DNA from: Owenia fusiformis
Lineage: Eukaryota; Annelida; Polychaeta; Sabellida; Oweniidae
DNA length: 64,000 nucleotides
Assembly (NCBI GenBank): GCA_903813345.2
Contig: CAIIXF020000004.1
Span: 17,095,513-17,159,512 of the forward strand
Reading direction: 5' to 3'
The notes under the pieces are model-generated. The model was given only the letters and a program-made list of their open reading frames with translations. It was not told where the DNA came from and did no database searches. The position numbers and the translations under genes are program-made. How positions within the stretch are numbered: position 1 is the stretch's first letter; each line of letters starts with the position of its first letter. Positions 39,246-52,700 of the stretch are shown here, in pieces.

Positions 39246-39685
39246 ATAGACTAGATGCGAGTAGAAATAATCTTGATTTACGTCATCAAAAATTCAAAAT
39301 TCAGTCAAACTGATGACATATTTGGAATCTACATGTTGAATTACATCTAGAAATGTGGTTTTGAAAAGAGTTTATCAACTTTGAAAATTTGATTTTCTTT
39401 GAAAATGTGATTTCTAGGTCGGGGGGATTCCCCATAGAGCCCATGTTGTAAAATCACAAAAAGTGAAATATCTTTTCTTGTGCTGGGCAGATAATATTTT
39501 CTTTTACTGGGCATATTTTAATTTGTATAACTATCAGATACAAAAGGGTATTATGAAAAGTGAACCACTAAAACTGATGAATATTCAAGTTTAAGGGAAT
39601 TTTGTAATACCCTGCCATGTTATTTCCCCCGACTCAGCCACCTGGTGGCGAAACTGGTAACTACCTACTCGCATCTGAGTAATTA
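39246..39685. mobile_element. 440-bp MITE (AGATGCGAGTA family), copy 1, inside the LINE
   Basis: Ends AATAGACTAGATGCGAGTAG and, reverse-complemented, AATTACTCAGATGCGAGTAG. It interrupts the LINE between its linker and reverse transcriptase regions. Orientation is opposite to copies 2 and 3. Confidence 0.85.
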
Positions 39686-40232
39686 AGAAGTTTAATATTC
39701 AAGTCATAAGCAAAGCCTGTCTCTTACTGAGAAGGCATGTCTTCTGGTAACTCATGTGATGCATCAGATGAGTACAAGCTTTCAAAATGGTCCCTTAAGA
39801 GATCAAGGTTGACTTCATTGAATTCTTTTTTTGACTTTGGATTTAAAATTTTCCAATACCTTTTACTATCATTCTTTTTGAGATGCAATAATTTTTTGTT
39901 AAATTGCCTCTTGTACTCTTTCTGTGCTTTGATGCGTTGCTTTTTGTATTGTTTGTTTTTACGTACCATGTCTTGCTTATCTAGTTCACTTTTAGTCCTA
40001 AGATACCTATTTTTAGCATTATTATATGATCTCCTTTTTAGATGACATGTTTTATCAAACCATTTATTAACATTTTTACCATTTTTAAAAACGTCTTGTT
40101 TACATGTTTTTACTGATAACCCTGATTTATCAGCAGCAGACAAAATACATTCATTTAGCTTTACATTTAAATCTTCAACAGATGTTGATGGATCATCTAA
40201 CAGTACATTTAGTTGCTTTATAACTTCAGTAT

Positions 40233-41205
40233 CTAAATTTGTTTGAAAATCATCAGCCTTATCGTTAGACCATATATATTTAAAATGATTGTCATTTGCC
40301 ACAAATGAGATATTCTGATCATCACAGAATAAAGTTTGATTCTTACATGCCATAGACAAGTTAATGAAGCAATGAACGTCAGAATAATCTTGGTTAAATT
40401 GTTCTCAACATTTTTCAGATCTGGTGTGCATATTAGACCTGTTGATAATATAATATAGTCTGTTACAGAACCCTTTCCTTTAAAACATGTAATATTTTCA
40501 CTATTCTTTCCAAATCTCCCATTAGCAATAAACAAATTATTTGCTTTACACATTTGTATCAGTCTAATCCCAAAATTATTTACCCTGTGTGAGTCATGTG
40601 AAACTCGTTTTCACTTTAACACTGTAATTCTCAAGCTGATCTATTGCATTAAAAAATTCTACCATTTTGTCATCAATGCAATGCGTCATATACTTGTCAA
40701 TTTTAGCATAATCTTCCATTGAACCTGTATGTGAATTGAAATCCCCCAAGAGGCAGAGTTCTTCATTTTCATTTTGCAAACTAAGCATCTCTGATTCAAT
40801 TTTATCAAAACAGTTATAGTCAGAGTACAGTGATCCTTCAGGTGGGATATATACACCTCCTAATTGCATTGGATGACCACATAATTGACTATCAATCCTC
40901 AACCATAGGACACAATCACATTTGTTTTCAATATATTTGATATGTTTCTTAAATTGTTGTTTTACAGCTACAAGAATCCCTCCAGATTTTTTAACAGACA
41001 TCTTCTTTCTAATTTTGAAAAATGTTATATATCCAAGTTCTTTGAAATCCCTTGAAATATTTATCTCATCAACTTTTTCCAGTTTTGTTTCAGTTAAGGT
41101 AAGGATATCATACTCTGAAATTTTGACTCTGAAGTCTGGATTGGATAATTTCGATTTTAATTCACAAACATTTATGTGGCCAAACTTTCTAAGAGGGAGA
41201 GACTG
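40233..41205 (-). pseudogene. LINE endonuclease domain, frameshifted
   Basis: Shows SEYDILTLTETKLEK, GGILVAVKQQFK, LGGVYIPPEGSLYSDY, LCLLGDFNSHTG, then after a frameshift FIANGRFGKN and GSVTDYIILS. These are the ordered blocks of exonuclease-endonuclease-phosphatase domains that nick target DNA for LINE insertion (the GDFN motif is the clearest). Confidence 0.85.
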
Positions 41206-41432
41206 GGAGGATTCCTATCTCATTGTGTGAGTCCCTCTACCAGCTCTAGCTCCACCTAGGGTAGGTACGAAATATTTCGAACAGAATGCGTGACATATAC
41301 GTAATTCGCGTGAAAAGTCCGAACGAAATGCGTACATTTTTTTCCGACGCTCGTATTTTTGCTGTGTAGACGATCTTTTTTTAGAAATTTTTCTACAGAA
41401 ATATTTTTGCTTGACAATTACCAGGTAAAATG

Positions 41433-41774
41433 CACTGGCGGATATGGGGGGGGGGGGGGGGCAGGGGCCCGGGCCCGGGCCCCCCCCCCCTCGGGTGGGC
41501 CCAGAAAAAAAAAGAATTGGGCCCAAAAATATTTTTGAGCAAAAAAAGGCCTTGTGGCCCCAAAAAGTGGGCCTTTTTGGTCATAAATGGGCCTTCTAAG
41601 GCCTTATTTTTTCATTTTAGGCCAAATTTTGAAGAAAATGGGCCTCAATATTTCAAAATTTGGGCCCACATTTTGGTTATAGGGGCCTAAAAAAAATTTT
41701 CGCGCAAGCGCGGACATTTTTTTCTCAGACAAGAAGTTTGGCCCCCCCCTTGTTGGTTCCCAGATCCGCCCCTG
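41433..41774. mobile_element. GGGCC-rich DNA element, copy 2
   Basis: Begins CACTGGCGGATATGGGG, ends CAGATCCGCCCCTG; flanked by AAATG on both sides (5-bp duplication). The interior matches copy 1 at 27263-27572. Confidence 0.8.
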
Positions 41775-41779
41775 AAATG

Positions 41780-43180
41780 CGTATTTGCGTGACATCTTCT
41801 GTCACGCAAAAATAACTGGCGTGACTTCAAATTCTTCAGCAAATGCGTGACAAATACGCAAATTGCGGGACAGTTGACAGGCCTGTTAAGTCTGTAGGCC
41901 CAGATAGTCCCATGACAATGTCTAAAGGTTACTAATTCCCCTATCAGGTTTAAGGACTAAAGTTCCCTTGTTATAGACTATTCATAAATGTTCTGTGATT
42001 CTAGATGCGAGTATTTAAATCCAAAGATTCTGGGCTTACAGATCTTCCATGGCTTATCCGGGCCAGTCAATCAGAAATCTATTGATGAAAATTTTCATGA
42101 AAGGCTGAATCAAGATGTCAGATGCTTTTCTTTTTCTTATCTGTTTTAAGGATTATGTCTCATTGAGTTTAACTCACTATAGTCCACTATTAGGGTATTT
42201 ATTCCCATTTAACATCCAAATATTCCTCTCAGTTAAAAACTGCTGCCATCTTACTTGAAGACCCCATAGACTTTTAAATACTGTGAAATTGACACGAAAA
42301 AACCGACATTTTGAAACCAGCGGCAATTTTCGAAAATGGCTTATTGAGAAAACTTGCATTGTCAGTCACATGACGCATATAAAACATTCTGATACTCATA
42401 ACATCTGTCTGTTTCACCTGAAACATCTCAGGGCTGAGAAGAAATGAGATGTCATGATGGAACGAAAACATTTTTGAAAAAAACTGCTACACCAGCCCAT
42501 GTTATTTTCTGGTACAAATTAAAGCATGATGGCCAATTCTTTTTCAAAATCATCTTGGGTACCCAAGATCATAATACAATATAATCTACAAGTTCAAAAG
42601 TTCAGGTCTGACTATAGATTTGAGATTTAACCTTTAAAGGCCTTACCAAGGTCAAAAAAGATTCGTAGTTTTGTGAGCAATTAGGTGGTGACATTTTGTC
42701 ATGTTAATGCCTTGTTTATTTCATATTTCGATGACAGTCTGCATCCTTAATTAAGCCTAATACTGCTGCTACATTGTTCATCACATTTGATAATGTTGCT
42801 GGTGGAATATTTTAAATTTCTCCTAAAAGCTATGATGTTTGTCTAAAGTTGATCTAGGCGTTTGGCTTGGGCTTAGCTTAAAGTGCTCCTTCAGATAGCC
42901 GAAGAGAAAAAAGTGTGTGGATGACAACGGCAGAACACAGAGAACCAGATCAATTAACGTCAAATGATTTTTGAGTTCTGCCTACCAGAGTTACACAGGC
43001 TAGCTCGGACACCGAATGATATCCAAATGATAAAACAGTGGTTTCAAAAAGATTGAATGTCTGGAAATGTTGATTGGTCTATCTGTATTGTTGATATACT
43101 TTTGGGTACATTTTTGAGACCTGAGACTAACATAAAATTTTATGTTAGTCTCAGTTGAGACACACTATAGAAACGTTTTT
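41780..43180. other. No gene seen; old repeat fragments
   Basis: Contains a fragment of the TTAA palindromic family (about 42478-42530, ACCAGCCCATGTTATTTTCT) and a fragment of the 19100-19400 repeat (about 42545-42680). Nothing coding could be supported. Confidence 0.5.
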
Positions 43181-43186
43181 AGTAAG

Positions 43187-43655
43187 TTATTCTAAAGTAA
43201 AATATTTTCTGAATTCTGTGTGTAAAATAGCTTTTGATCCAATTGAGCGCAACACCACGAATGCCATAAAATTCAAGTTTACTAAATATGATGTTGTGAT
43301 CAATTGTATCGAAGGCCTTGGAAAAATCAAGAAACAATTGCCAATGGTAAATTCCCCATCATCAATCGCTTTTCCAATCTTTTCAATAAAAGTTAGATAG
43401 GCCATTGCAGTCGATTGAAGTCGATCTTTCCCGAGCACTGTTGAACTGAATTCACTTTCTGAGGTAAACCGTGTATTGTTTTTGAGAAAATAGTCTCCAC
43501 GAATTGATGACGATCTCAGCATCGTGTCCCGATACGCCTTGGTTTTTGAGATGTCCCCTGCGCTGCAAACCACTAGAGTCAATTTCCGCCGAAGGGTATA
43601 TAATATTCAAGCTAATACTGACTTCAAATTTGTTCGCCAGATCTTTGAAAATCAA
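43187..43655 (-). pseudogene. Reverse transcriptase remnant of another LINE
   Basis: Minus-strand frames read [20 protein letters not shown] and, across frameshifts, blocks matching the catalytic A-block neighbourhood. STAM..L..f.ekIg.Aid.gE is the usual sequence before FLDFSKAFD in jockey/CR1-type enzymes; here the Asp block itself is broken. Confidence 0.6.
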
Positions 43656-44157
43656 TGGGAAATTGTTCTTGTGTCATTTTACAGTTTTTTCGTATCGTAG
43701 CAGATTTAGTGAACATAATGAATGTGTTAATGTTGATCACATAAAATCATAAAAAGTCACATTTTCTAGGAAAACGGTAAATTTCAGACACATGAACAAT
43801 TTACCAAATGAATGATATTCAAATACCTGAAGAAGAAATTTGAAGTTTGTTTCTGTAAAAAATTATGTCAATATCAAATGCGCACCATATACTACTGTAA
43901 AATTTTATTGTTGTATTATTGTTCGCAACTCAAGTTCATATGTAACCATAGTTTTTCTTCCTTTTGTATCTGGTGAGAGTGTTTGGGAAATATATATTTT
44001 GTAAAATATTGAAAATACACAAATTCAAAGTAATTCAAATATAATCTTGTCGTCAGTCTGAAAATTGAATCAAATAATAACGTCCACCAATCCACATAAT
44101 ACATCATAATTAAATTGCTTTTCCAAAACGGATATTCTACACCTTAACCCCAAAATA

Positions 44158-45068
44158 TTGACGTGTCGCAAAAAGCTCGCGCACGCATTGTTACACATTT
44201 TGTGGCGTAATCCAGAGGATCCTCGCTTTTAACATGATAGAATGTGACGTTTTTGAGAAAAATGTACACACATGAAAATCCTTTCGTCCTCCACATTTAC
44301 CTCTATATCTCAAAATATTTTAGACGAATAACTCTGATATCATATATATATTGTTAATGGGCTAGGAGCATCATAAAACACGAATCAATTGATATTTTAG
44401 GTGAAATAAATATACGTGTTGCTGTGCTTGAAAATAGGCGAATGGCGTAAATTAGCCCTATTTTAATGAATTTTGAAAACCTTTCGTCCTCCACTTTTCC
44501 ACATACAACAGAAAACACATACTTTTGTAAACACAATCAACTATTTATTAATAAACTAGAGTTTAGGAGCAAAATAATCATGTATGATTTATTAAAAATT
44601 GATCTCGTATTTTTGGTTTAATGTACACCTGAAAAGTTGAAGGTACCAAAAAATGAGCAAAAAAGGTCGCTGTCAACAGATTCTATTTTTCAGACTCTAT
44701 GACGTCACAATATGGGACGCTTACTAAAATTCATCCTTTGAAATAAAACTTCCATCTACCTTTATCAAGACGAAAAATAAGTATAATAGTCATATATTGT
44801 TTGAGTTATGAGCGTTTAAAGACGAAAAATAATTCAAAATGTAACGTGTCAACATGGGATATTTGCCAGATGTTTTGGTGAAAAACTCCTTTTTAAAAAC
44901 GAACGCGCAAAAAATGTGAACGGAGTGTAGTTGATCTAAAATCTTCATCAAAACAGCTTTAAAATGATATATAACTTTAATTAGAATATTATCTTTAATC
45001 CGGGGAATCAAAGTTACATTCACGCGATACCCTTAAAAACAAATGCGCCACCTTTTTGCGACACGTCA
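44158..45068. mobile_element. 910-bp non-autonomous DNA element
   Basis: Terminal repeats TGACGTGTCGCAAAAAG at the left and CTTTTTGCGACACGTCA at the right. The interior has an internal duplication of about 195 bp marked by CCTTTCGTCCTCCAC (about 44281 and 44480). No transposase frame. Confidence 0.75.
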
Positions 45069-46168
45069 TTATAAAAAGCGTTGGATTTGTATCTTACTTC
45101 ACAGAAACATATTTGGATATGGATGATTATTTTACTTGAATTTTTTTATTCTCCATTATAATGTAAAGCTATGGCAAATTATACATACCTTCTGTGACCG
45201 ATGACAAAACTGGTCGAGTGAACTCGGTTGAGTTTTGTATTCGCCCCCGGGTATTCGCCGTTACAGTATCACCGAATGTGTGTTATAGCGTGGCTACAAG
45301 TTGGTAAATCAATGAAGCAAGATATACACGGATGAGTTGATATAGATTATTTAAACAGAAGTGCACACTTCCCCCATTGAAGTACAAAGGGGTGGACTTA
45401 TGTAACATAACATGTACATGCTTGCATCCACATATTTCGACTAGCAGCATTGTGATATGAGCCTTTAAAGATGTTGGTTGGCATTGTTGAAAGTTGAAAT
45501 GATATGTTGAGAATTAACCTTAGATCAAATTGACCTTTTTGCAAAATACAACAGAAAAATAGATAAAGTTTTTAAAGTTTAATAATGATTTAAATCCAAA
45601 TATAGAGAATATAATATACAAGATGAAATATTTACAAATTAATATTTACAAAATCAAAGGTTCGAACAAAAAATATACTGTTTCTCAAATAAAGTTTAAT
45701 ACTAAAACGAATCTAAAAATATAGAATATAATGTATACAAATTAGAGAGATTTCGCACAGAAGTGAAAGTACAACTTATACGTATACGTATAGTTTAAAG
45801 GGTCATGTCGAACTATTATATTTACTAAAATCAATTTTAAATTGTACTTGATGGAACATAACTATTCCCGTTATAGAAAAGCTCCATCAACTAGAGACTG
45901 TGAATGCACTGTCATCTGCACGTGTAGATTATGCACATTATGATTAAATGCTTGCTTCCGTGTCCTTGTAGTTGTAGTGTATTATAAACACGATCCTTTA
46001 AAGTGAGTCATGATTCTTTAAAGTGAGTCATTACATAAACAAGTTGATTATTCCAATGTTTTCATGATCAGTATAAGTTCAATGAACTTACAAAACGGTA
46101 TATTTACGTAGATGATAACGTATACAGTTGGATCTCCGTATAAAGATTTGCCTACACGTGTGTGGAAC
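45069..46168. other. No gene seen
   Basis: The stretch 45185-45270 has raised GC and, on the minus strand, a consensus donor GTATGT after GGTCACAGAAG, but all three frames are stopped upstream of it and no acceptor fits. About 45640-45795 shares blocks with 47000-47200, partly direct and partly inverted. Confidence 0.4.
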
Positions 46169-46607
46169 AATAACGCAGATGCGAGTAGGTAGTTACCAGA
46201 TTCACCACCAGGTGGCTCGTTCGGGTCAGATAGCATGGCGGGTATAGGAGAAAGTTCCCTTAAACTTAAATCACATCTGTTTTAATGATTCAATTTTCAT
46301 ATAACCCTTATGTATCTAATAGTTATGCAAACTGAAATATGTCCAGTAAAAGAAAATGTTATCTATCCAATACAAGAAAAGATATTTCACTTTTTGCGAT
46401 TTTGTATCATGGGGTCTATGGGGAATCAACCCGAACAAGAAGTCACATTTTCAAAAAAAATTAAATTTTCAAATTGATAAACAATTTTCGAAACCATATT
46501 TTTAGATGTACTTTTACATGCAGATTTCAAATATGACATCACTTTGACTGAATTTTGAATTTTTAATGACGTAAATCAAGATTATTTCTACTCGCATCTG
46601 GGTTATT
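46169..46607. mobile_element. 440-bp MITE (AGATGCGAGTA family), copy 2
   Basis: Ends AATAACGCAGATGCGAGTAG and, reverse-complemented, AATAACCCAGATGCGAGTAG. Same length and orientation as copy 3. Confidence 0.85.
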
Positions 46608-46751
46608 GACCGCAAGCATTTTTTGAAATTAATTGGCTGAGTGGGAACAGTATCCAATCAAATACTTTAACCATCAATTTGAAACACCAATCAAACCAGT
46701 AGGTTCTAGCAATTCCTGGAAACAGTAAATTCAGTAGCTCAACATATGACA

Positions 46752-46976
46752 TACAGGGTGTTTCATAACGAGCATCTCCAAAAAGTCAATTTGAGAAGAG
46801 ATGGGTCTATAACATATGTACTATATATGAGCCTATTTTATTCTAGACAAAGACATTTGGATCAACTAAACATGCTACAATTCAAGAAAGTACAAATGGC
46901 ATCCATTTGACCTGTATTTATTACAGTCCGAGAAGATCTTTCCTGACGAAAAGCCAACATTATGAAACACCTTGTA
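46752..46976. mobile_element. Mariner-like MITE, 225 bp
   Basis: Left TACAGGGTGTTTCATAACG; right reverse-complemented TACAAGGTGTTTCATAATG. Flanked by TA. Confidence 0.75.
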
Positions 46977-46980
46977 CGTT

Positions 46981-47020
46981 TACCTATAAGTATAAGTATA
47001 AGTATAAGTATACGTTATAA
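46981..47020. repeat. TATAAG microsatellite
   Basis: Four to five copies of TATAAG (ATAAGTATAAGTATAAG). Confidence 0.85.
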
Positions 47021-47883
47021 GTTGTACTTTCACTAGGTGCGAAATCTCTCTATTGATATATTTACATTTTACAAATGAATTCATGTATTTAGTACTATTT
47101 ACAAAATCAAAGAATCTTACAAAGTTCGAACGAAAAATATACTGTTTTTCAAATAAAGTTTATTAAAAATATAAATCCAAAAATATAGAATTTAATGTAT
47201 GCACAAAATGATATATTTATACAAATTTCTCGCTACAATTTCTTACGTTGAACTACACTTACATGGCATAACATAAACACATTGTACAGACTATACGCAT
47301 GCCATGAACAATTTCAACACGATATACGAGTGGTGACATCGACCAGCTTAATGAACTCATGAAAAGCCACTTATCCGTACTGAACAGGTTGCTAAATGAA
47401 GACATAATTTTTCTGTTACTTCTGTTTATAACTTTTTACAACATTTTCATGAAAGCCTTTAAAAAATATCCGGGTATGAAAACACCTCGCAAGTGGCTAA
47501 AACCATGTTTTCAGAAAAACGTGATTGAAGTTTTGGACTTAGATAACTTTTTTTCTATATATTGTAGGTCATCATGATTTTGGAAATTAGTTAATGGCAA
47601 GAAACCCTGCATTTTGGTAAAATCTTGTTAAAATTGACACTGTACATTTGGTTTTTTAAACAAAAAACAATATGAAAATAGAACCTTATGCTGACATATT
47701 GTAGTAAAGTTTGCTTGTACATGATTTTACTTCCTTGTGTTTCTTATGGTGTTTCTTTTAACTTTCAAGTTTTGATTTCATACATTATGTGGTTCATACT
47801 TTTGGCACACACTTTCCATGTATAAAGAATACACTCTTATGGACACACCACCACCACTTCATGGTTAACATTTGCTTTTACTT

Positions 47884-47915
47884 ACAGGGTGGGCCAAAAA
47901 ACCATCCCTAACCAA
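47884..47915. mobile_element. Solo mariner-like terminus
   Basis: TACAGGGTGGGCCAAAAAAC at 47884 has the form of a Tc1/mariner-like end. No matching partner was found in the following 2 kb. Confidence 0.4.
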
Positions 47916-49392
47916 TATTTTCTGATAAATATTCATTTTTAACAAAACAATGATATATAATTTTAAAGATAATTTAATTTGCAACAAAATGATATATAAA
48001 TGAACAATTTTCAACAACCCTGGCTTGGGATATAACCAAATATGTAAAAGAAACACGTTCTAAATTTTCATCGATTTTGCGAACATTAGCCATTCTACCC
48101 AATTATCACGCCCGGTGATCGTGAAAATGGGACGGAGGGGGGGGGGAGCAAGCAATTTCTGGTAGAAAAATGAGCAAATCTGCAAAAATTATTTTTTCAA
48201 GAAAAGGTTTATGATTTAATTGCTAAACGAATAGGCGCACGGTATGGTAAAATATGTCACGTATTCTACGAATTTTTTTTAGCCGATTCTCTTCTTAGGT
48301 ATAAGATCTATTTGAACAATGCATGCTTAATATACATGTTTTCATTCACTTTTTGAACCATGCATGATTAATATACATGTTTATGGTTGTAAAACAAATC
48401 CATTACTTCAGTCCGTGCAAATATGGCTCAATAGACCACCTACTGATTGGAGTATTCGCTTAAGACGCGGAAACCATTGGTTGAAGGCCTAATTATTTGT
48501 TCTTTAATATACTATAAGTTCGTTTACATCCCTGATGGGCTAGGGATCTTCATAGACCAACTGTTCCCCAAGTATGATAATCAACGGGATAGGCTCTATG
48601 TATCAGTTAAGCAAAAGAGTACTGACATTTGTGAAAAAAGCAACTCAAATCAAAATGACATTTTTCTGAACATGAAGTGGTGTAGCTTGGTTTTTCCAAA
48701 AAAGGAAAGATCGTCTTTGCTTTTGTTGGACCAGGAGCAAAAATATGCTCTGAATAGTACTGAAATGAAGTGTTAAAAAGGGAATCCTCGAGATATTAAA
48801 AACATGTGTAAGAAATTTCATTTTCCGATAGGACGGTGCTCCATCACACCTAGGTTCAATGCTACCCTGGAGTTTTTGGAGATTCGAAATGTCACCATCA
48901 CCATCCCAGAACAGTTGGTCTATTAAGATACCTACATGTAGCCTATCAAGGATGTAGAGGAACTAAAAGAACGAATAACTAGGAGTTGAATGGTACTTTC
49001 GCATACATCCAAAAGTTTCGCTTGAAAGTGCCTTTAAATAATTTCAAATACTTCATCTTCGTCTCATCTCAGAAAGTAATGATTTGAAATATGTTTCGCA
49101 AAGGTATAGTAACTACTATCTCGTACTAGAACACCTGATTTTAAAGAACTTATCACACAAACATTGTACTAACAAACTGGAAAATATCAACACTATTGAG
49201 CGATTATTTGTTGTGAATCCGCGTTTATAATTAGTCCCAAAAACAAGCAGTAAATTAATAAACTCAGTGGTAATGATTGGCCTTTGTATGGCATTAAATA
49301 ATGGGGAATGTATAGCCTATCTTGGATATAAAACTTATTTGAAACAACTCGGATAGAACCTTTTGAGGTCACCATACAAGACATTTACTTCC
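47916..49392. other. No gene seen; 3' flank of the TNFR-like gene
   Basis: A plus-strand open stretch of 109 codons at 48447-48776 has no recognisable motif. The part next to 49393 should be the 3' UTR of the receptor gene. Confidence 0.4.
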
Positions 49393-49769
49393 CTAAACGA
49401 TAACTGTCTCTCCTGTCTTCTCTCCATCTCGATGTTTCAAATTGTTGTTTTTATCAGTTTTATTTCCATTCGTATCGATTTCCTTTTGCTCATCAGCTTT
49501 GATTTCACCAGCCTTATTTATTTTATTCACTGTGAACTTTTTTTCGTGACCTGAGTCGCGTTCCAAACTACTGTCCTGCCTTGCTTCATCGTTGTTAACA
49601 AGGATTAATTTGCTCTCAGAATCTCCACCGTTTTGGTATCTTATTGTTTTCTTTTTCTTTTGCGAATGGCAATATGTCCCTCCTTTTATTATTAGCGTTA
49701 AAATGATTATACCACCTACTATACAACCGATTATTAAACCTGTCGGCAAGACAGATCCAGTTTGTTCAC
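49393..49769 (-). CDS. TNFR-like exon: transmembrane helix and tail
   Basis: Acceptor ATTTATAG. Encodes EQTGSVLPTG, the helix LIIGCIVGGIIILTLIIKGG, a basic stop-transfer (HSQKKKKTIRY), then an acidic/basic tail (INKAGEIKADEQKEIDTNG) ending GETVIV. Stop at 49395-49393. The helix is unambiguous. Confidence 0.82.
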
Positions 49770-52700
49770 CTATAAATAGAGATGAAATATTTATTACTGT
49801 CACGTTTTTCAGAGAGTCTTAGGTAAGCCAGAGACATATAGAACATATTATGTCTCTGGGTAAGCGATGGAAGCTTCAAAACGGAATAAGCCAGGGAGAA
49901 GTAATCCAAAGATTTGTCAGGCATAATCAATTTCAAAATCGCGCCATGACTCGAGTCTCTGGAATGGGAGTGTTGGTACAATAAATTATCTTGAACCAGC
50001 CAAACGCCAGTCACACGCCTGGTGCCAGAGACAGCCAAGCAAACACTACCCAAAGCCCGCATCAATCCATGAACAGTTCTACTCCTGTTGCTGACGGGGT
50101 CCCACTGAAAATGTAAAAGTTATGGAATTTGACTCTTTCAACCATTAGCATATACCCTAGGCTCCAAGAATATATGAGGTGCTTGTCTCAAAAGTGGTCA
50201 GCGAATTTTTAATTAGCTATTATAGTGGCGCCCTCTTTCCATTTTCTGACATAGGGGTGGCTTGACAAAATATTTTTTTAAAGTTGTTTTTTCTATGCAA
50301 TTGGGATGTTGAATGCACATTACTGAATAGAAATGTCTGAAGTATCCTCTGAATTTTTTGGGCATTTGTGTGAATAACGGTTCCGAATAATTAACCCTTT
50401 GAATCCTAAAAGTTGATTAAAAAATGGGGCTAGACTGCATATCTTTACATCGTATGGGTAAAATAAAAGATTTTGATTCTCTTTTTAAATTTTATTATAA
50501 ACTTGGTTTAATAAAGGATAAAGTGCCATGGTATTTGCTTTTTCAAAAATAATTGATTTTTCAGAAAAAAATATCAAAAATTTGCCATATTTTTTCAGTA
50601 TTTCACTATATTTCAAAAGCTCATGACCTAAATGATTTTTTAAAATAATTTACAAATAGATAATGTTTATCCAACATACACAGTTATATAATGTGCTAAT
50701 CTACGTAAATGTTTATGCTTTTCTCAATTGGATATATATTGATTTAGAGGTATTAACCCTTTAAACACTAATATTACTCGAAATATTTTCATGTATTATT
50801 CTATTCAAACAATAGTATTATATTGTAAATATCCAATGTTCATTTATCTTCATTTACAAATTTGCAAATGACACATACATACATTTTATATGTTTCTAGA
50901 CTACTGATTATGTATTTCTCTTCTATGTTAACCCTTAGGGCACCAATACTGATGAAAATGTTTTCATGTGTTATTGTGACAATTGTATTCAGTTGAAACA
51001 TCTAATGTCCATTAAGCTTCATTTATATTGTTTCATATATACATTTTATAATTTCTAGACTACGGATTATGTGCTTCTGTACTATTTTAACCCCTTTAAC
51101 ACTAATTCTGATAAAATATTTTCTTGCATTATTCTAGCTATTCAAACAATTGTATCAGTTGTAAAAAATCCAATGTTCATTTATCTTCATTTACAATGTT
51201 GCACATATAGATTTTATCATTTCTAGACCACTGATTATTTATTTCTTTAATATTTTAACCCTTAATATGGATGAAATTATTTGCATGTGTAATTTTATTG
51301 AAACAATTGTATTCAGTTGTAAACATCCAATGTTCATTAAGCTTCGTTTACATTGTTGCATATATTCATTTTATAATTTCTAGACTACGGATCCTATGCT
51401 TTTGTACTATTTTAACCCTTTGAACACTAGTGCAGATGAAAATGTTTTCATGTGTTATTTTATCGAAACAATCATATTCAGTTGTAAACATCCAATGTCC
51501 ATTTATCTTCATTTACAATGTTGCACATATACATTTTATAATTTCTAGACTATATTGAGTGTGAACCAAATTAAGTTGACAGTCGAACACACAGGGTAGG
51601 GTTCAACACGATGATGTTAAAATTTGAGCAAACTGATGTTTTCATAGTTTCAGTAAGATCTGGTCTAGTTATTAGATATTTTTATTTGTAATTGTCTGTA
51701 ACAACATCTTAGACAACTTTACAGTGAATTCACTGAATTGCATAGTCAAACCAACACAAACTCCAGATGTAGTATATGGTGAAATGTGCGTGTACATTTA
51801 CCTGAGATATTGTACAACGCAATTTCAAGTTGTTTGTTTTGTACCTTACCATAACCGGGCATTTGTGAAGGTTGAACTATAAAATTCACAGTCAAGCTCA
51901 CTGTCTAGGATGTTATGACAGACATTTACATGTAAAAATATTTAGAAACTAGATCAGATCTTTCTGAAACTATGAAAACATCAGTTTGCTCAAATTCCAT
52001 CACTCTTGTGTTCTACCATACCTTGCACCTTCAATTGTCATGCTGAATATGGTGCACATCCTGTTGACTATGGATTGTATATTTTCGTACTATTTTAACC
52101 CTTTGAACACTAACACAGATAAAAAAATGTTTTTATGTATTATTCAATTCAAATAATTGTCTTCAGTTGTAAATATCCAATGTCCATTTTACAATGTTGT
52201 ACATCTACATATCATAATTTGTAGACTACTGATTACATTTATGTGCTTCATTGCTTCTGTAATATTCTATGTCAAATACATTCTTTTTATTTTTAAACAT
52301 GATGAAATGCAACCTTTTCAGCCCTCTGGAAATGCAACTGAAATAAAGCTAAAAGTAGAAGCTTAGGTAAGGTCACTAAACAGAATCTTTTGATTTTTTT
52401 CAGAAAATATGCCCAATATATTGTTCTTAATGATGCAATCTTTGAAAAACTGAATTGAAAAGCAATCTATTTTCCTTTTTATAACATTCTCAGCAGATTC
52501 CACAGCTTTTATTAAATTTCGTATATCCCTTGCTTCTTCATCTCTTTTACAATTATGTGTAGATTTTGGCATTTCCTGAGTCAATTTAACACCCCCTTGG
52601 GTCACTCGCACCGTGCAGTTTTTACTGTCGATTAAGGGTTCCTCCCCATTTCTGTAAAAGATTGAGGAATGACGCCTATATCTATTTTGTTAAATTCGAA

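Larger units (their letters stand above)
37649..41205 (-). mobile_element. Degenerate non-LTR retrotransposon (LINE), minus strand
   Basis: Reading on the minus strand: apurinic-type endonuclease (about 41200-40594, then another frame 40553-40233), a Lys-rich linker region (40359-39724), reverse transcriptase (39240-38691 and 38698-38480, with YADD at 38474-38463) and a C-terminal region with a Cys-Cys-His-Cys motif (38379-37649; CELCNNNSLGDEFHFILEC). Several frameshifts break the frame and a 440-bp MITE is inserted at about 39246-39685, so the copy is dead. The 3' end lies close to the assembly gap. Confidence 0.88.

Noticed and set aside
45185-45270. Exon with donor GTATGT on the minus strand
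   Set aside because: All three frames meet stops upstream and no acceptor AG fits between stop and donor; a non-coding first exon remains possible but unsupported.
48447-48776. 109-codon plus-strand frame
   Set aside because: No recognisable motif, no splice context and no second copy; not reported as a gene.
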